DNA of 64,000 nucleotides, taken from the NCBI GenBank assembly GCA_964451325.1, contig CAYVHO010000014.1, positions 12,837-76,836 of the forward strand. Reading direction: 5' to 3'. Source of the stretch: JAADHI01 sp964451325 (lineage in GTDB: Bacteria; Nitrospirota; Nitrospiria; SBBL01; JAADHI01). A model generated the notes under the pieces. The model saw nothing but the letters and a program-made list of their open reading frames with translations. It was not told the origin of the DNA and did no database searches. Both the position numbers and the translations under genes were made by a program. Of the stretch, positions 59,777 to 64,000 are shown piece by piece (positions within the stretch are counted from its first letter, which is position 1; every line of letters begins with the position of its first letter).

Positions 59777-61727
59777 ATTTACGCTTTTTCGCGCTGGCTT
59801 GTGCCAAATCGACGAGTTCTTTAAGGTTCATTGCGTAAACCTGGATCTGTTTATTGGTATCGGCGGTGACAATTCGCCGACCCGTATCACTGAAGGCAAT
59901 GCCATTGGTGAAACTAGAGAGCCGACGTGTTGCAAGCAGCCCTTTTCCTGAGGAAAGATCCCAAATTTTTGCGGCCTTGTCTGCGCTGGTGGTCGCAATT
60001 TGTTTGCCATCTGAACTAAAAGCAACACCCGTTACTGTGTCTGTGTGTCCCACAAAAGTATGCAATATCTTTCCAGAGGGGACCTCCCATATTTTTGCTG
60101 TTTTATCGCTGCTGGTGGTCGCGATTTGTTTGCCATTCGGGCTAAAAGCAACGGCCATCACGTCGCCCTGGTGTCCTGAGAATCTTGTCCTGATTTCTCC
60201 TGAGTTGACGTACCAAATGATGACGGTTTTGTCTATACTGACGGAGGCGATGAGTCTTCCATTTGGGCTAAAAGCAACATCAGTGACTGGTCCGGAATGG
60301 CCTTTAAGGCTGATCAGTGTTTTTCCCGTTGTAGTGTCCCATATTTTTGTTGTTTTATCTGCGCTGGCTGTTGCAATCCGCCTTGCATCAGGACTGAAGG
60401 CGACACCGGTGACCGATTTGGCATGGCCTTGTAGTGTGAGTAAGATTTTTCCGGAGTCTGCATCCCAAATTTTAGCTATTTTTCCTGCATTGGTCGTCGC
60501 TATCCATTTTCCATTAGGACTGAAAGTAACACCTGTGACTTTGTCTGAGGAGTCATTCAGGGAAAATAGGGCCGCTTGTGAAGGTTGATTCCAGACCTTT
60601 GCGGTTTTATCTAAGCTTGAGGTGACAAGCTGTTTGCCATCAGGGCTAAAGGCCACAGCACTAATAAAACTTGCATGTCCTCGGATGGAAGCACGCATCT
60701 TGGCTGAATGTGAGTCCCAAATTTTTGTTGTTTTGTCCCAACTACTTGTTGCGATTTGTTTGCCATCGGGACTGAAGGCCACACTGGTGACTGTGCTGAG
60801 ATGTCCGTTAAAGGCAAGTAGGACTTTTCCTGTGCGGACATTCCACATGCGTGCTGTTTTGTCGGTACTGACTGTGGCAATTCGTTTGCCATCAGGGCTG
60901 AATGCAAGTCCATTCACGCTGCCAGAATGTCCTTTGAGGATCGTGTGGTTTTGACCTGCTTGATTCCAAACCCGCGCGGTGTTGTCTGCGCTGGCTGTTG
61001 CGATCCATTTGCCGTTCGCACTCACTGCAACATGGGTAATGCTGTCTGTGTGGCCTGTGAGGGTCTGTAATATTTTTTCAGATTTTATATCCCAAATGAT
61101 CGCCTTTTTATCTTTGCTTCCTGTGATCACCCGTTTTCCAGTGGCGTCAAATGCAAGGTGAGTGACCCCGGCAGTGTGTCCTTTCAGGGTTGAAATGACT
61201 TCTCCTGATTGGGCATTCCAGATTTTTACGGTGTGATCGGAACTTGCAGTGGCGATTTTTGAGCCATCGGGGCTGAAGGCAACCCCGTTGACACTGTTTT
61301 TGTGGCCTTCCAGGAAGCGCAGTGCCTTCCCGGTCTTTGCTTGCCAAATGATGCTTGTTTTGTCTGTGCTCGCCGTTGCGATTTGTAAACCATCCGGACT
61401 GAAGGCCACGTGATTTATTTTCATCACATGACCTCTTAATGTTGCTGTTTCACTTACTTTTGATGAGTGTCTTACGAGTCGGTCAATTTGTACGCCGAGT
61501 GTATCATCCAGTCTGACGGGTTTTTTTGTGGCTTTGAGCATTAAGGCGAGTTGTTGTTGTTCCGAATTAAGTCCCAAGCGTGGCTGGGGAACAGTGGGAA
61601 GTTTTGGGGTGGCAAGTGCAACTTGTTTTGCTTTTGAAGCAGCGAGCGCCCGTTTTTTTTCAGTTTGTTTGTGTTTGGCTTCGGTCTTTTGTTGTGCAAT
61701 TTGTGCTTGTTTTGCTTTTGCCGCAGC
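59775..61727 (-). CDS. STAND NTPase-WD40 protein, C-terminal part (after assembly gap)
   Basis: The 650 residues left of the gap continue the gene that starts at 63531. They begin with the Ala/Lys/Gln coiled coil (AAAKAKQAQIAQQK). A short linker and about 13 WD40 repeats follow, each with the GH...VAFSPDGKxIATxSxDKTxKIW pattern. One repeat has DSSDKV in place of GH, and the last lacks it. Thirteen to fourteen repeats would make two seven-bladed propellers. The propellers are expected to bind a ligand or partner that controls the NTPase. Confidence 0.85.
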   Translation of the reverse strand, partial: AAAKAKQAQIAQQKTEAKHKQTEKKRALAASKAKQVALATPKLPTVPQPRLGLNSEQQQLALMLKATKKPVRLDDTLGVQIDRLVRHSSKVSETATLRGHVMKINHVAFSPDGLQIATASTDKTSIIWQAKTGKALRFLEGHKNSVNGVAFSPDGSKIATASSDHTVKIWNAQSGEVISTLKGHTAGVTHLAFDATGKRVITGSKDKKAIIWDIKSEKILQTLTGHTDSITHVAVSANGKWIATASADNTARVWNQAGQNHTILKGHSGSVNGLAFSPDGKRIATVSTDKTARMWNVRTGKVLLAFNGHLSTVTSVAFSPDGKQIATSSWDKTTKIWDSHSAKMRASIRGHASFISAVAFSPDGKQLVTSSLDKTAKVWNQPSQAALFSLNDSSDKVTGVTFSPNGKWIATTNAGKIAKIWDADSGKILLTLQGHAKSVTGVAFSPDARRIATASADKTTKIWDTTTGKTLISLKGHSGPVTDVAFSPNGRLIASVSIDKTVIIWYVNSGEIRTRFSGHQGDVMAVAFSPNGKQIATTSSDKTAKIWEVPSGKILHTFVGHTDTVTGVAFSSDGKQIATTSADKAAKIWDLSSGKGLLATRRLSSFTNGIAFSDTGRRIVTADTNKQIQVYAMNLKELVDLAQASAKKRK

Positions 61728-61869
61728 NNNNNNNNNNNNNNNNNNNNNNNNNNNNNNNNNNNNNNNNNNNNNNNNNNNNNNNNNNNNNNNNNNNNNNNNN
61801 NNNNNNNNNNNNNNNNNNNNNNNNNNNCTTTTGTTGTGCAATTTGTGCTTGTTTTGCTTTTGCCGCAGC
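61686..61869. repeat. Identical 42-bp sequences flanking an assembly gap
   Basis: 61686-61727 and 61828-61869 are identical and encode the same 14 residues (AAAKAKQAQIAQQK). Between them are 100 N. Collapsing them to one copy joins both halves in a single reading frame of 1204 codons; a tandem repeat of any whole number of codons would also fit. Confidence 0.85.
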
Positions 61870-63531
61870 GAGAGAGAGACTTTTTTCAGTTTCTTTACGT
61901 TTTATTTCAGCCTTTTGTCGTGTGACTTCGGCCTGCTTTGTTTGTGTTTCTGCTTTTTCTCGTTTCAACTCGGCTTGTTTTTGTGCCTTGTCGGCCTGCT
62001 CTACTTTTGTTGTCGCGATTTGAATACGTTCTTCTGCTTGTTTTTCTTGATTGAATGCAAAGAGTGTCACGCCAATCGAGAGGAGTAAAATAGCGGCAAG
62101 TGAGGCGGAAATGCGTCGAAAGCGTTGCGCCGTTTGTATCGCTTTTTTTGTCTGGTTTTTAGAATTTATGAGTTTTTGTTTTACCGCAATATCTTCGAGA
62201 TCTTTTTCATAGGCTTTGCGATCTTCCAGGAGAATAGGTGCCAATAGGTCGTGAAAAAGGATGAAACGGCCGTCAGCAAGCGGGCGGAGGATGCGTTCTC
62301 TGTCTATGAATGCCCTCAAAATTTTTGAAATTATTTCCGGTGTGCTTTTACAGGATTTGCTCAGTGCGCTCAAGGATACTGTGGATTGTTCTCCCTCGGA
62401 AGTCACTAGACAAATAGAGCATTTTTTTGCAATCTCTTTTAATTCGCCTTGTCGGTCAATGGCGCTTTTGATATGCTTTTTAAGCAGCGATGTGATGTCG
62501 CTCAGGTTGTTGTAGCTTGAAAGGTTTAAGTCTGAAATTTCTTGTTTGACTGCGGTTTCCCAGAGTTGGGAGAGAAGCAGTTGTAAATACGATGCCTCAA
62601 ATCCGACTGTCGCCTGCGTAATTTCTTGATACTGAAAATCTTTGAGTTTGCAAGCTTGTGAGGGATTGGCGAGGGGTAAGTCCGCCATGATTTGTTCGAC
62701 GAGTTCGATGTCGACGCGTACAGGATCCTTTGAGGAGGACAGTCGATGATAGGTCTGTAATGGTTTTTCGATCGCATCTCGTACCTGATCTGGACTTAAG
62801 GGGTTCAGGCGATATGACCTTGTAAAAAACTGAGGAATTTTCTTTCTAAAGCGATCAAGCAAATGCAGGTTTTCTTCTCGGATAGCAATCAGAAACCTAA
62901 TCCGTGGGTCGGCGTGATTAATGGCCTCAATGAGCTCCTTGTCTCGCTCTTGTATTTCCGTTTCGGTTCCGGATTGACTCAGATATTCTTCAAATTGGTC
63001 GAGCAGGATGATGATATTGCCATCAAGCAGTTTTGTGGCTGTGGTGAGTACGGATGAAAGATCGGCATGCGTATCCAAGTCCTGTGGTGATTGTTCTTCG
63101 AGAACATCGCCTAAAACAGATCGAAGGCTTTCTTTTAATTTTTCCGTTTCGTTGAGTGCTCTGACATCGGGTTTTTGAGTCAAGACTGCGATTAATTCTG
63201 CTTTGATTATTTGTTTGAGGGATGAAAATCCGTTGGTTTGAGTCCCCTGGTTTTGTTCCCGCCAATCATTAAAAGAGACGATGATCCGTTTAAAAGAGAT
63301 ATTTTGTGTCAGTGGTGTTGGTATTTTCTTGCGTAGTGAGGCAATCACACCTGCATTCAAAAGGGAGGTCTTTCCGACGCCACTGCTTCCAAAAAGGAAG
63401 GTGAGTCGGGCGGTAAGTAAGGAGGCGATTATCTCTTGTGTTTCTTGTTTTCGTCCGAAAAAATAGGCCTGATCTTTTTCTTGAAAGGAATAGAGCCCTG
63501 GATAGGGTGTATCTGTCAATTTATTTTTCAT
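61828..63531 (-). CDS. STAND NTPase-WD40 protein, N-terminal part (before assembly gap)
   Basis: The 568 residues up to the gap. PYPGLYSFQEKDQAYFFGR opens an nSTAND1-type NTPase with Walker A GSSGVGKTSLL (about residues 48-58) and Walker B IIILLDQFEEYL (about 172-183). It also has IRFLIAIREENL (sensor-like) and a winged-helix-like end (DGRFILFHDLLAPILLEDRKAYEKDL region). A membrane helix (SASLAAILLLSIGVTLFAF, about 474-496) and a long coiled coil (AEERIQIATTKVEQADKAQK onward) follow. I chose ATG 63531, 5 nt after GAGG; the GTG two codons upstream overlaps that site. STAND-WD40 proteins act as ligand-sensing switches in signalling or defence. Confidence 0.88.
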
Positions 63532-64000
63532 ATCCACCTCAGGTCTTGCACATTTGTTTCTATGTCTACAAAGGCATAAGAAACAACGCGAATGAGGGGC
63601 TTAGTCAATACGAATTTGTGCGATGCCATGTGATCTGGATTTCGCTTGACTTATACTGGAAATCCTTAGAGGCTGCAATTTTTTGTGTTCTTTTTTTTGC
63701 CTCACCTTAATAAAATTAGGATAGAAAACATTGAGCATGCTCAAATCTTGATAAGCCTTCCCAAAATAAAAAAACGAATAAAAATTAAATATACTTAATA
63801 TAATTTAAATCAACGAATGGCGAATTATACCATATTTATTGAGAATATGGGGGTTTTTGGAGGAATAATTCATAAACTTCGTTCTTTATTTAGGCGATTA
63901 AAACAGGCTCTGATATGGTCTGGCGTGCGTCTTTCGAGAAATTGAATCACTACTGTCCCGTTAAATTATCGAATAAATTCAATTGGTTAGGCATGTGGCA
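63532..64000. other. Gene-free window end, AT-rich
   Basis: A 469-bp stretch upstream of the STAND gene. The part 63750-63810 is very AT-rich and may hold promoters. The last 50 or so bases (from CTACTGTCCCGTTAAATT) have the look of an insertion-sequence end, but I cannot confirm it. A 44-codon ATG frame at 63817 lacks a ribosome site and is not called. Confidence 0.4.

Noticed and set aside
59854..60588. Plus-strand repeated open frame of about 244 codons
   Set aside because: It is the reverse of the WD40 repeats; the repeats come from the real minus-strand gene.
63817..63951. 44-codon ATG frame near the window end
   Set aside because: It has no ribosome site, no recognisable family and AT-rich surroundings.
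63905..64000. Possible insertion-sequence end (CTGTCCCGTTAAATT)
   Set aside because: Only a vague resemblance, with no second end or transposase in the window.
21660..64000. CRISPR array
   Set aside because: No regularly spaced direct repeats were seen; the repeated tracts are WD40 and coiled-coil coding repeats.

Overview
The window looks like a metagenome- or draft-derived piece of a Gram-negative, flagellated, rod-shaped bacterium. The envelope genes bamD, two SurA/PrsA-type foldases and rfaE2 (heptose pathway) point to an LPS-bearing outer membrane. The mreBCD-mrdA-rodA cluster points to a rod shape. The flagellar block points to motility and complex I to respiration. The csrA-fliW pair and the gene content fit a deltaproteobacteria-like lineage, but this is inference and I cannot name a genus. 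One assembly gap of 100 N lies at 61728-61827, and the first gene is cut by the window edge.

Layout. (1) 1-8101, minus strand: a compact complex I operon, nuoA-B-C-D-G-I-J-K, ending in a MrpD-type antiporter subunit. nuoE, nuoF and nuoH are absent from their usual places. (2) 8466-21634, plus strand: two TPR/GT41 (SPINDLY/OGT-like) glycosyltransferase genes, one carrying two complete TPR-GT41 modules plus a FkbM-like methyltransferase domain. They are translationally linked to csrA and fliW and followed by flagellin, flaG, fliD, fliS and a fliT-like gene. The flagellin leader has a near-perfect sigma-28 promoter and a hairpin showing GGA in its loop, a textbook-like CsrA site. (3) 21752-35229: housekeeping genes: tRNA-Leu(GAG), engB, a tight minus-strand operon bamD-sirC-rfaE2-mfd-prsA-surA, an EVE-domain gene, tatD, a histidine kinase/response regulator pair and uvrC. 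(4) 35230-42457: an accessory island with a transposase remnant, long hairpins and a 1960-residue protein combining a transglutaminase-like domain, DUF4011, an SF1 helicase, a Vsr-like nuclease and DUF3320. It also holds an orphan small ORF and a small lipoprotein gene. (5) 42542-59715: copA, a GT2 glycosyltransferase, an RDD protein, mreB-mreC-mreD-mrdA-rodA, an RNase E/G gene with an acidic insert, gltA, fabH, tRNA-Leu(TAG) preceded by a MITE-like repeat, and tig-clpP-clpX. (6) 59775-63531: a membrane-anchored STAND NTPase-WD40 protein interrupted by the assembly gap.

How the parts work together. The region 8.4-21.6 kb reads as one program that makes, chaperones, post-transcriptionally controls and probably glycosylates flagellin. 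The least conventional elements are the three linked TPR-GT41 modules, the TGase-helicase-nuclease giant, the nuo operon that lacks E, F and H, and the MITE-like element lodged between a tRNA gene and its promoter.
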